Shown here one piece after another: positions 16,125-24,037 of a stretch of DNA of 46,110 bases. Both the position numbers and the translations under genes were made by a program. The DNA comes from Enterococcus_D entomosocium (lineage in GTDB: Bacteria; Bacillota; Bacilli; Lactobacillales; Enterococcaceae). The stretch lies in the NCBI RefSeq assembly GCF_030441895.1, contig NZ_JARJAS010000028.1, one strand, 5' to 3'. The first letter of the stretch is position 1. Each line of letters opens with the position of its first letter. The notes under the pieces were generated by a model. The model saw only the letters and a program-made list of their open reading frames with translations. It was not told the origin of the DNA and searched no databases.

Positions 16125-18059
16125 ATGCAATACCAAGAATTGAATGAACAAATTTTAAAGAATATCGGCGGAAAAGAAAACATTGCTGGGTTGACGCATT
16201 GTATTACCCGTCTTCGGTTTAAACTTAAAGATGAATCAAAAGCCCAGACCCAAACGATCAAAAACTTGCCGGGGGTTGTCACCGTCGTCCAAAGTGGGGG
16301 ACAATATCAAGTAGTTATCGGAAATCACGTAGCAGAAGTTTACAAAGAATTTACGGACATGATCGATATGAATACGGAAGAAACTTCTGGGCAAGAGGAA
16401 GAACCCAAAGTGATTCTAAATCGGTTTATCGATATTGTCGCTGGTATTTTTACGCCGATCATCAATGTCTTGATGGCAGCAGGGATGATCAAAGGGTTAC
16501 TTGCTTTATTGACAACATTTGAAGTGCTGGATAAAGCATCAGGAACGTATTTGATTTTAAATGCGACAGGGGATGGATTGTTTTATTTCTTCCCACTCTT
16601 TCTAGGGTACACTGCTTCGAAAAAATTTGGGGGTAAACCCTTTATCGGAATGGCGATCGGGGCAGCATTAGTTTATCCGACGATCATAGCAGCAAATGGC
16701 GGAAGCGAAGCGATGTATACCTTATTTGCAGGTTCTGTCTTAGAATCTCCAATCTATATTACTTTTCTTGGAATCCCTGTTATATTGATGAGCTATACTT
16801 CAAGTGTGATTCCGATTATTGCAGCTACTTATTTGGCATCAAAACTAGAAGCTTTCTTTTCTTTATTGATTCCACGAGCAGTGCGGAGTTTCTTTGTTTC
16901 TTTTCTGACCTTGATCATCACAGTTCCATTAGTCTTTCTAATCGTTGGACCGATTACTACTTGGGCAGGATTACTATTAGGGCAAGCATTGTCAGCTGCT
17001 TACGAGTTTAGTCCGATTATCGCTGGTATTGTTATTGGGGGATTTTGGCAAGTCTTCATTATGTTTGGCCTGCATTGGGGTTTTGTGCCGATCGCTTTGA
17101 ACAACTATGCCACACTAGGGTACGATGTCGTGATGATGGCTGGTCTGGCAACTCCCGTGGCGATGGCGGGAGTCACCCTCGCAATCTTTTTGAAAACTAG
17201 AAACAAAAAATTAAAAGAAATCGCCTTCCCTGCTTTTCTTTCGGCTATCTTTGGTATCACGGAGCCGGCACTGTATGGGATAACCTTACCTAGGAAAAAA
17301 GCATTTTATACTACCTCCATCGCAGTCGCTGTTGCCGGAGGAATCATGGGATTGTTCAAAACGAGAGTCTACATCAACGGCGGGACAGGTATTTTCGCTT
17401 TACCACGATTTATTCACCCAGAAAATGGCATTGATAATAGCTTTATCGGGTTTGCCATAGCTAGTGCCGTTGCCTTTGCATTAGGATTTTTGATCACGTT
17501 CTTTTATGCCTATGATCCTAAAAGCGATGATGAACCAGCTAGTGAAGGCACCGAGGAAAAAAACGTGGAGCCATCGACACTGAATCATGAACTTGGACAA
17601 ACTGTTCTCTATGATTTGGCAACACCGGTTAGAGGAACGATCATCCCACTAAAAGAAGTAAAAGACGAAGCGTTTTCCAGCGGATTGTTAGGGAAAGGAT
17701 TAGCTGTCATTCCGTCAGAAGGAAAGGTCTACGCACCAGCAGATGGAATCGTTTCAACACTTTTTCCGACAAATCATGCAGTGGGAATCACGACCGCAGA
17801 TGGCGTTGAAGTTCTGATTCATGTAGGGATGGATACAGTGAATTTGAAAGGACAGTATTTCCAGCCAGCAGTTGCCCAAGGAGACTCAGTAACGAAGGGA
17901 CAATTACTTTTGAGTTTTGATAAAGACGCATTGGAAAAAGAAGGCTATTCCATCGTGACACCGATTATTATTTCAAACACGGCGGATTACCTAGATATTG
18001 TTGAAACAGACAAACAAGATGTTGAAAAACAAGATACCTTATTAACGGTCATCGGTTAG
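16125..18059 (+). CDS. PTS EIIBCA permease, beta-glucoside (BglP) type
   Basis: A 644-residue permease with all three domains. EIIB (1-90) has the phosphorylated Cys26 in THCITRLRF. EIIC (about 100-460) has about ten spans and the GITEPALYGI motif. EIIA (about 490-640) has the phosphorylated His in LIHVGMDTVNL. It therefore needs only HPr to import and phosphorylate its sugar. The start is ATG 16125, ten bases after AGAAAGGA; ATG 16116 is too close to that site. No phospho-glycosidase follows. The next gene, 13 bp away, is a sulfatase, so the imported sugar is probably a sulfated mono- or disaccharide. Confidence 0.92.
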   Translation: MQYQELNEQILKNIGGKENIAGLTHCITRLRFKLKDESKAQTQTIKNLPGVVTVVQSGGQYQVVIGNHVAEVYKEFTDMIDMNTEETSGQEEEPKVILNRFIDIVAGIFTPIINVLMAAGMIKGLLALLTTFEVLDKASGTYLILNATGDGLFYFFPLFLGYTASKKFGGKPFIGMAIGAALVYPTIIAANGGSEAMYTLFAGSVLESPIYITFLGIPVILMSYTSSVIPIIAATYLASKLEAFFSLLIPRAVRSFFVSFLTLIITVPLVFLIVGPITTWAGLLLGQALSAAYEFSPIIAGIVIGGFWQVFIMFGLHWGFVPIALNNYATLGYDVVMMAGLATPVAMAGVTLAIFLKTRNKKLKEIAFPAFLSAIFGITEPALYGITLPRKKAFYTTSIAVAVAGGIMGLFKTRVYINGGTGIFALPRFIHPENGIDNSFIGFAIASAVAFALGFLITFFYAYDPKSDDEPASEGTEEKNVEPSTLNHELGQTVLYDLATPVRGTIIPLKEVKDEAFSSGLLGKGLAVIPSEGKVYAPADGIVSTLFPTNHAVGITTADGVEVLIHVGMDTVNLKGQYFQPAVAQGDSVTKGQLLLSFDKDALEKEGYSIVTPIIISNTADYLDIVETDKQDVEKQDTLLTVIG

Positions 18060-18072
18060 GAGGAAAGACAAG

Positions 18073-19560
18073 TTGAAAAAAAATATCTTTTTATTCGTAG
18101 CAGATCAGATGAGAAATGACGCACTCGCACATATGGGGAATCCCGCATCAATCACCCCTAACTTTGATGAACTGGCAGAAGAAGGGGTTTCATTTGAAAA
18201 TGCCTACTGCCAAAACCCCGTCTGTGTGCCTTCTAGAAATAGTTTTCTGACGGGTTTTTATCCACATGTCAATGGGCATCGAACGATGCACTATTTGCAA
18301 AGAGAAGATGAACCCAATATTTTGAAAGAAATGAAGATTCAAGGCTATGAAGTCATCTGGATCGGCAGAAATGATGTGGTTCCGGGAGATAAACCAAAAA
18401 CAGACTATTGTGATGAGTATTATGACGGTGTGGTAGACGAAAACACTCGGGATGCACAAAACAGTGAAGTCAATCATTCCGCCGATATGAACGAAGCCAG
18501 TAAACAGCTATACGACCAGATGCTTTCAGGAGATACGTATTATTCATTTTATATGGGAAAATTACCAGATAGTGAGGGTTATGGAAAAACGGATTGGAAT
18601 TGTGTGAAAAAGGCGTTGGACTATCTTGAACGTCGCAGTCAGGAAAAGACAGACAAACCATTTTTCGTTTATTGTACGATCTCATTCCCACATCCACCCT
18701 ATGCTTGCGAAGATCCATGGTATTCGAGTATTGATCGTCAGAAACTGCCGAAACGCCGACCGAACATCAAAGATATTCCTAACAAAGCCTCAATGCTGTA
18801 TGGCATCAATGAGAAACAGATTTTGAACGGTTGGACAGAAGAGCGCTTTGATGAATTACGTGCCACCTATTTAGCAATGGTTTCGCGCTTTGATCATCAA
18901 CTGGGCATGATCAAAGAGAAGCTGCGTGAAACAGGCTTTTATGATGAGACAAACCTCATTGTTTTCAGTGATCATGGGGACTATACTGGTGACTACACGA
19001 TCACTGAAAAAGTCCAAAACTGTTTTGAAGAGCCGATCACGAATGTCCCATTGGTCATCAAACCTGCTAAAACGATTGAAAGTGTGCCGCGAATCACCAA
19101 AGCACAAGCGGAACTGCTAGATTTACCAGCAACGATCGCCGAAATGGCTGAGTTTGATCTTTCCTATACACAATTTGGAAAATCCTTGGTTCCTGTGATC
19201 AAAGGAGCCGAAGAGCACAAAGATGCTGTTTTTTGCGAAGGCGGACGCACTCATGGGGAGACACAAGCGATGGAGCTGGGGCATGGACCGAAATCTCCGT
19301 ATTGGCCGCGGCTTGCGACACAGTATAGCGAAGGTCCGGAACATACAAAAGCAGTTATGTGCAAGATGGGAAACTATAAATATGTGATGCGTCTTTATGA
19401 GCATGACGAACTATATGATTTGGAAAAAGACCCGATGGAAATCAAGAATTTGGCGCTAGAAAAAGCATACGCCGAAATTGTCGAGAAAATGAAACAACGC
19501 GTTACTCGTTTTTATATGGAAACGACTGATTTTGTTCCGATGAAACGCGACAAACGCTAA
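18073..19560 (+). CDS. Type I sulfatase, cytoplasmic, Cys-type formylglycine site
   Basis: A 495-residue alkaline-phosphatase-superfamily sulfatase that hydrolyses sulfate esters. The formylglycine signature is CVPSR with Cys51 (codon 18223-18225), the kind processed by both radical-SAM and FGE enzymes. Metal ligands are visible: Asp11 and Gln12 in FVADQMRND, Asp300 and His301 in FSDHGDYTGD; FPHPPY near residue 207 is a common active-site motif. There is no signal peptide, because the N-terminal hydrophobic stretch is the first core strand. It must act inside the cell on what the PTS imports. The start is TTG 18073 after AGGAGG. The substrate is unknown. Confidence 0.93.
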   Translation: MKKNIFLFVADQMRNDALAHMGNPASITPNFDELAEEGVSFENAYCQNPVCVPSRNSFLTGFYPHVNGHRTMHYLQREDEPNILKEMKIQGYEVIWIGRNDVVPGDKPKTDYCDEYYDGVVDENTRDAQNSEVNHSADMNEASKQLYDQMLSGDTYYSFYMGKLPDSEGYGKTDWNCVKKALDYLERRSQEKTDKPFFVYCTISFPHPPYACEDPWYSSIDRQKLPKRRPNIKDIPNKASMLYGINEKQILNGWTEERFDELRATYLAMVSRFDHQLGMIKEKLRETGFYDETNLIVFSDHGDYTGDYTITEKVQNCFEEPITNVPLVIKPAKTIESVPRITKAQAELLDLPATIAEMAEFDLSYTQFGKSLVPVIKGAEEHKDAVFCEGGRTHGETQAMELGHGPKSPYWPRLATQYSEGPEHTKAVMCKMGNYKYVMRLYEHDELYDLEKDPMEIKNLALEKAYAEIVEKMKQRVTRFYMETTDFVPMKRDKR

Positions 19561-19589
19561 AAAAGTAAAAAAAGAATCGAGGCCTCCAC

Positions 19590-20702
19590 ATGAAACACAT
19601 CTCCGTATTGATCAAGCCAGCATCCTCTCTTTGCAATCTGCGCTGCACCTATTGCTTTTATGCCAACGTCAGTTCCTTGCGCGAAGTGCGTTCCTTTGGC
19701 AAAATGAAAGAGGATGTAATGGAAAAGATGATTGCAAACATCTATGCAGACTTAGAAGATGGCGATCATTTGACGTTGGCATTTCAAGGCGGAGAGCCGA
19801 CGATGGCAGGGCTGAGTTATTTTAGAAAACTAACGGCTTATGTTGCGGCGCAAAAAAAGCGAGTGACAGTACACTATGCGATCCAGACCAACGGCATGGT
19901 GATCAATGATAAATGGTGTCGTTTTTTGAAAGAGTATCGCTTTTTAGTCGGGCTGTCGATCGATGGGCATCCGCTTGCGCACGATCGGCATCGATTAGAC
20001 GCCAAAGGGCGGGGGACCTTTGCGCGGGTTTTGCAGACCAAGCGATTATTGGACGCCTATCAGATCGAGTACAATGTCTTGTGCGTGTTGACAAATCCAT
20101 TAGCAAAGGAAGCCCAGCGTGTGTTTGATTTTCTCAAGGAAGAGCAGATTGCCTTTGCGCAGTTCATTCCTTGTTTGGCTGATTTGGATGCCACGTCAAC
20201 GAACGACTATGCCTTGACACCAAGAAGCTTTGCGCACTTTTATCAGCAGCTGTTGGCGTTTTGGCTGCAGGAATTGACACAAGGGCGCTACCTAAGTATT
20301 AAGCTGTTCGATGATTTACTAAATCTATTGGTGCGGCAGCAAGTAACTGCCTGTGGGATTCTAGGCAACTGCCAAGTGCAGTATGTGATCGAAGCCGACG
20401 GCAGTGTCTATCCTTGTGACTTCTATGTATTAGATGAGTTTCGCATGGGCTATATCCAAGAGCAAACGTTGCGGGAATTGTTTTCTCAAGACTGTTCGCA
20501 GCAGTTTTTGTGCCAGAAAAAAGACATGCCTTCGAAGTGTACGCAATGTCCTTTCCAAAAAATGTGCCGAGGAGGCTGTAAACGAATGAAAGATGCAATG
20601 TACGTGGATAGTGAGGGGTTTTGCGGCTATCAGGAGCTGTTAAAAGACTTCACACCCAGAATCAATGAGATATTGGGGCTGTTGCAAGGGGTGAGACAAT
20701 GA
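19590..20702 (+). CDS. Anaerobic sulfatase-maturating enzyme (radical SAM, SPASM)
   Basis: A 370-residue radical SAM enzyme that converts the sulfatase active-site Cys to formylglycine without oxygen. Cys15, Cys19 and Cys22 in CNLRCTYC bind the SAM-coordinating 4Fe-4S cluster, and GGEPTMAG follows. The C-terminal third is a cysteine-rich SPASM domain (ACGILGNC, YPCDFYV, SKCTQCPFQKMCRGGCKR) for two auxiliary clusters, as in known anSMEs. It lies 29 bp after the sulfatase gene and overlaps the TauE gene by four bases. The ribosome site is GAGG, modest but well spaced. Its natural client is almost certainly the adjacent sulfatase. Confidence 0.93.
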   Translation: MKHISVLIKPASSLCNLRCTYCFYANVSSLREVRSFGKMKEDVMEKMIANIYADLEDGDHLTLAFQGGEPTMAGLSYFRKLTAYVAAQKKRVTVHYAIQTNGMVINDKWCRFLKEYRFLVGLSIDGHPLAHDRHRLDAKGRGTFARVLQTKRLLDAYQIEYNVLCVLTNPLAKEAQRVFDFLKEEQIAFAQFIPCLADLDATSTNDYALTPRSFAHFYQQLLAFWLQELTQGRYLSIKLFDDLLNLLVRQQVTACGILGNCQVQYVIEADGSVYPCDFYVLDEFRMGYIQEQTLRELFSQDCSQQFLCQKKDMPSKCTQCPFQKMCRGGCKRMKDAMYVDSEGFCGYQELLKDFTPRINEILGLLQGVRQ

Positions 20703-21475
20703 TCGGATTGATTTATTTTCTCGTGATCGTCTTAGCAAATGCCGTAGGTGCAGTTTCCGGCATGGGTGGTGGTGTATTGATCAAACCGATTTTCGATTTT
20801 ATCGGCGCCCATTCTGTTGCTGCGATCTCTTTTTACTCGGCGACAGCTGTCTTCACGATGTCTATCGTTTCGACAGCTAGACAATTAGCCAGTGGACGGA
20901 AAATCAATTGGTCGATTGCCTTGTGGGTTTCTGGTGGTGCTGTGTTAGGCGGTGTTTTAGGCAATGTTGCCTTTGAACAGCTATTGCTGGTTTTTCGAGA
21001 CGACAAGATGGTTCAGCTGATCCAAATCCTTGTGACCGTGCTGACACTATTGTTTGCTTTTTTGTATACAAAATATAACTGGCGCGGGTTTGCGTTGGAA
21101 AAAGTCGGCTGGTATGCAGCTTGTGGTTTGATTCTCGGTTTTCTAGCCAGTTTGCTGGGGATCGGCGGCGGACCCATCAATGTTTCTTTATTGATGTTGC
21201 TGTTTGCCATGCCGATCAAAGAGGCGACGATTTATTCAATTTGTACGATTTTTTTCTCGCAGCTGGCAAAAATTTTGACGATCGCTTTTTCGACAGGTTT
21301 TGGTGCGTATGATCTGCAAATTTTGTGGTTTGTTATTCCAGCCGCGATCGTGGGAGGACTATTAGGCGCCAAGGCCAGCAACGTCCTGTCACCGCAGCGA
21401 GTGACACTGGTATTCCAAACCGTGATCGTGCTGGTGTTACTGATCAATCTGTACAATGGCTATCAATTATTGTAA
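20699..21475 (+). CDS. TauE/SafE-family membrane permease
   Basis: A 258-residue membrane protein with about eight spans and two related halves. Each half starts with a Gly-rich motif (GAVSGMGGGVLIKP and LASLLGIGGGPINV), the mark of the TauE/SafE family, members of which are linked to export of sulfite, sulfonates or related organic anions. It overlaps the maturase gene by four bases and sits inside the sulfatase operon, so export of the released sulfate, or of sulfite, is the natural guess. Direct evidence for the substrate is not in the sequence; import of a cofactor for the neighbouring FGE is another option. Confidence 0.85.
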   Translation: MIGLIYFLVIVLANAVGAVSGMGGGVLIKPIFDFIGAHSVAAISFYSATAVFTMSIVSTARQLASGRKINWSIALWVSGGAVLGGVLGNVAFEQLLLVFRDDKMVQLIQILVTVLTLLFAFLYTKYNWRGFALEKVGWYAACGLILGFLASLLGIGGGPINVSLLMLLFAMPIKEATIYSICTIFFSQLAKILTIAFSTGFGAYDLQILWFVIPAAIVGGLLGAKASNVLSPQRVTLVFQTVIVLVLLINLYNGYQLL

Positions 21476-21490
21476 AAAGGAGGCAAACAG

Positions 21491-22354
21491 ATGCCCACGA
21501 TTCCAGCAGGAACTTATCGAATCGGCACGAATACGATGGACGGCTTTGCCGAGGATCTTGAGGGACCGCAAATCAGCCTCGACAGCCCAGGATTTGCCAT
21601 TGATGCCACGACGGTGACGAACCAAGCTTTCCAAGTTTTTGTGGAAGCAACAGGATATGTCACAGAAGCCGAGCGCTTTGGCTGGTCGTTCGTTTTTCAC
21701 TATTTTTTAAGTGAGCAAACGAAACACCGCAGTCAAAAGATACCGAATATGGCTTGGTGGTACACAGTTAGTGGCGCAGATTGGCGTCATCCTGAAGGAC
21801 CTGATTCAACGATTGCCCAGCGGATGGATCACCCAGTGGTTCAGGTGTCTCGCAACGATGCGATCGCCTATTGCCAATGGGCAAAAAAACGCCTCCCGAC
21901 AGAAGCAGAGTGGGAGATCGCTGCAAAAGGCGGGACAACTTTTGAAAAATATCCTTGGGGAAGGGAATTTTTGGCAGAAAATACCTATCATTGCAATATT
22001 TGGCAAGGCGAGTTTCCAAAAAGCAACACGCGAGCAGACGGCTTCGCCAATACAGCGCCTGCGAAATGGTATGAGCCCAATGGCTTTGGTCTCTATCAAG
22101 TGATCGGCAACGTCTGGGAATGGTGCGTCAATCCTGCCCGCATCCCGTTGACGCAGTTTCAACAACAGACGGGACAAACCTTTTGGATAAGGAATCAAAC
22201 ACAAGATGATCAACTGTATGCGACTCGCGGCGGTTCATTTTTGTGCCATGAATCCTATTGCAAACGATACCGAATTGCCGCTAGAAATGGTAATTCTGGG
22301 ATGTCGGCAGCCAATAATTTAGGGTTTCGGTGTGTCAAAGACTTGGATCAGTAA
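21491..22354 (+). CDS. Formylglycine-generating enzyme (FGE/SUMF1 family)
   Basis: A 287-residue protein of the FGE-sulfatase fold. The N-terminus follows true FGEs (IPAGTYRIGT, then YVTEAERFGWSFVF). Near the C-terminus is RGGSFLCHESYCKRYR with Cys252 and Cys257, the copper-binding active-site pair, followed by ARNGNSG and NNLGFRC. FGEs use O2 to convert the sulfatase Cys to formylglycine. Many SUMF1-fold proteins lack this cysteine pair and do other jobs, so its presence supports real maturase function. It starts 15 bp after the TauE gene with AAGGAGG. This gives the operon a second, oxygen-dependent maturase beside the radical-SAM enzyme. Confidence 0.92.
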   Translation: MPTIPAGTYRIGTNTMDGFAEDLEGPQISLDSPGFAIDATTVTNQAFQVFVEATGYVTEAERFGWSFVFHYFLSEQTKHRSQKIPNMAWWYTVSGADWRHPEGPDSTIAQRMDHPVVQVSRNDAIAYCQWAKKRLPTEAEWEIAAKGGTTFEKYPWGREFLAENTYHCNIWQGEFPKSNTRADGFANTAPAKWYEPNGFGLYQVIGNVWEWCVNPARIPLTQFQQQTGQTFWIRNQTQDDQLYATRGGSFLCHESYCKRYRIAARNGNSGMSAANNLGFRCVKDLDQ

Positions 22355-22370
22355 ACTGATAAAAGCAAAA

Positions 22371-22406
22371 GCGGCACCTATTCACGGGGATAGGTGCCGC
22401 TTGTTT
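22371..22406. terminator. Bidirectional terminator at the end of the sulfatase operon
   Basis: GCGGCACCTAT (22371-22381) pairs perfectly with ATAGGTGCCGC (22390-22400), flanked by A-rich and T-rich tracts. It also serves the convergent gene ending at 22406. Confidence 0.92.
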
Positions 22407-23248
22407 TATTGCCATTCGGATTGATAATTTCCTTTGAGATCATAGACATAATTGATCTCGGTTCGATTACGAATCCCATTTAAACCAACGGTCCAAGTCC
22501 ATTCACCTTGGAAGCCGTTTAAAATGACGATGCTGACGCCAGGAACATAGTGATCTAGCTGAGCTGCTCGCGCCTCAGAATCCTTGATGATCTTGGGAAT
22601 GACGCCCCAGTCGATGGCATCAAAGGCAATGGTATCTTCCATCGAAAGCTCGATCGTATCGTCGTCTTTTTTCCATTTGGTCAACAGATTTTCTGGGTAA
22701 TACCAATACTCGTCTTGTAGGCCTGTGTTTGGATTGATCACTCGCGCAACTGCATAAATGCCGCTTTTTAGCGGGACATTGCGGATGTGAAAACTATAGC
22801 TGACCAGTTGCAGCTCTTTGTCCTTGAATGAAGATTGATTTGGCAGCGCCGCCATAATTTCTTTGGCACTGGTTTCTTCTCGAAAGAGTTGGCGGTCTAC
22901 AGGTAAAAAGGTGGAAACTACGCCAATACAAAAGAGAATCGCTGGCAGCAAGAGCAATGAGAATAACCAGTAAAATGGCGACTTTTTGTGTTTTTTGAGG
23001 CCGATGATCAGACCGATCAAAAAGACCAGCAGGATCCCTGCTACCCAAAAGTAGGGGAACAAACGAATGATCTGATGCCTGGTTTCAACGACTTGGTATT
23101 CATTCAGACCAAACCAATTTTCCGCGATGGTGAGGTTATTTAAAACAATAATTCCGCCAATAATACCTAGAATAAATAAGAAAATCAATAGCAAAAGCAT
23201 CCGACCGAGTATCCGACGTATCAGCGAGGGTCTAGTAGGTGGGGTCAT
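22406..23248 (-). CDS. Membrane protein of unknown function, 280 aa
   Basis: I do not recognise a family. There are three hydrophobic spans: about 15-37 (LLLLIFLFILGIIGGIIVL), 68-85 (FWVAGILLVFLIGLIIGL) and 93-113 (WLFSLLLLPAILFCIGVV). A long C-terminal domain of about 165 residues follows, probably extracellular, with a beta-rich look (LVSYSFHIRN, SGIYAVARVINPNTG, GEWTWTVGLNG). The TWTVGLNGIRNRTEI stretch suggests a repeat-type beta domain. The gene is convergent with the sulfatase operon, shares its terminator and is transcribed alone. No link to sulfate metabolism is visible. Confidence 0.7.
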   Translation of the reverse strand: MTPPTRPSLIRRILGRMLLLLIFLFILGIIGGIIVLNNLTIAENWFGLNEYQVVETRHQIIRLFPYFWVAGILLVFLIGLIIGLKKHKKSPFYWLFSLLLLPAILFCIGVVSTFLPVDRQLFREETSAKEIMAALPNQSSFKDKELQLVSYSFHIRNVPLKSGIYAVARVINPNTGLQDEYWYYPENLLTKWKKDDDTIELSMEDTIAFDAIDWGVIPKIIKDSEARAAQLDHYVPGVSIVILNGFQGEWTWTVGLNGIRNRTEINYVYDLKGNYQSEWQ

Positions 23249-23356
23249 GAGTCACGTCCTTTTTATATTTTCGAAAATAGTAGGTTAAATACAAGAGTAG
23301 TACAACTGGTGTTTTTTTTCAATGATTGTAGACAAAAAAACTACATCCACAGATGC

Positions 23357-23398
23357 GACCTCAAAAAGTTAGACCAAAAATCTAACTTTTTTGGGGTC
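23357..23398. repeat. Hairpin resembling fused IS3-family terminal repeats
   Basis: GACCTCAAAAAGTTAGA (23357-23373) is mirrored by TCTAACTTTTTTGGGGTC (23381-23398) across a ccaaaaa loop. The tip motif GACC-C-AAAAAGTTAGAC is like the ends of IS3-family (IS150-group) elements as I remember them. Similar words (acagatgc and cgcagatgc) flank it. It now probably works as a terminator in the 180-bp gap between two leftward genes. Confidence 0.5.
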
Positions 23399-23429
23399 AG
23401 CACACCGCAGATGCAGGCTTTATTTTCAT

Positions 23430-23645
23430 TTAGTCGAGTGTTTGTTGGCGGGCGATAGCTGGAAAGAATTTTAGGCTATACAATGCGCTGATCCCAACTA
23501 GAATATAAATGACGCGGGCAATGATCGACGTGCTGCCGCCGGTGATCGCTGCGACAAGGTCAAACTCGAAGGCGCCGACCAGCAGCCAATTGATCCCACC
23601 GATGATCAATAGTGTCAGTGCGATCCCATCAAATGTTTTTAACAT
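23430..23645 (-). CDS. DUF378 small membrane protein
   Basis: A 71-residue protein with two membrane spans and the DUF378 pattern (MLKTFDGIALTLLIIGGINW, LLVGAFEFDLVAAI, then IARVIYILVGISALY). The function of the family is unknown. The start used is the ATG at 23645, preceded by GAGAGGAG; the longer frame reading through this site is rejected. It follows the YrhK gene by 28 bp and is probably co-transcribed with it. Confidence 0.85.
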   Translation of the reverse strand: MLKTFDGIALTLLIIGGINWLLVGAFEFDLVAAITGGSTSIIARVIYILVGISALYSLKFFPAIARQQTLD

Positions 23646-23673
23646 AGGAAACTCCTCTCTAGTTGTCGCCCCA

Positions 23674-24018
23674 TCAACTTTCATCGTCGGTGATGGTGAC
23701 ATCTTTTTCTTTCTCGCCTTCTTGATTGCGATCATTATAGATATAGACATGGCGAACGATTTTAATCAGCGGGCGAATGGTCAAAAAGACACCGCCGATC
23801 AAATAGGCGATCGTTCCGTAAATCGCAGGTAAGCTAGTTAATGAAACGATACTCCCGAAAATATAAAACAAGCCCGTCAAAATATCATTCGTAAGTGAGA
23901 TCAACATGTAGCGATTTTGAAAGTAGATGCGAAAGCGACTTGCCTTGATGATCACATCTTCTTCTTTTCCAGGATCGAATTGATGTTCACTCCGTTTGAT
24001 TTTTGGCATAGGTGCCAT
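23674..24018 (-). CDS. YrhK-like membrane protein
   Basis: A 114-residue protein with a hydrophilic N-terminus, two membrane spans (about 50-68 and 72-90) and a charged C-terminus (KEKDVTITDDES). The stretch FQNRYMLISLTNDILTGLF followed by IFGSI and IYGTIAYLIGGVFLTIRP fits the YrhK domain family. Its role is unknown; in related bacteria such proteins appear with envelope-stress genes. The start is ATG 24018, five bases after AAAGGAG. It lies 19 bp after the alcohol dehydrogenase gene in the same direction. Confidence 0.78.
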   Translation of the reverse strand: MAPMPKIKRSEHQFDPGKEEDVIIKASRFRIYFQNRYMLISLTNDILTGLFYIFGSIVSLTSLPAIYGTIAYLIGGVFLTIRPLIKIVRHVYIYNDRNQEGEKEKDVTITDDES

Positions 24019-24037
24019 CACTGCTCCTTTATTTGTG

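Noticed and set aside
18073..18120. Signal peptide on the sulfatase
   Set aside because: The hydrophobic NIFLFVA is the core strand that leads to the metal-binding Asp11; there is no cleavage site after it.
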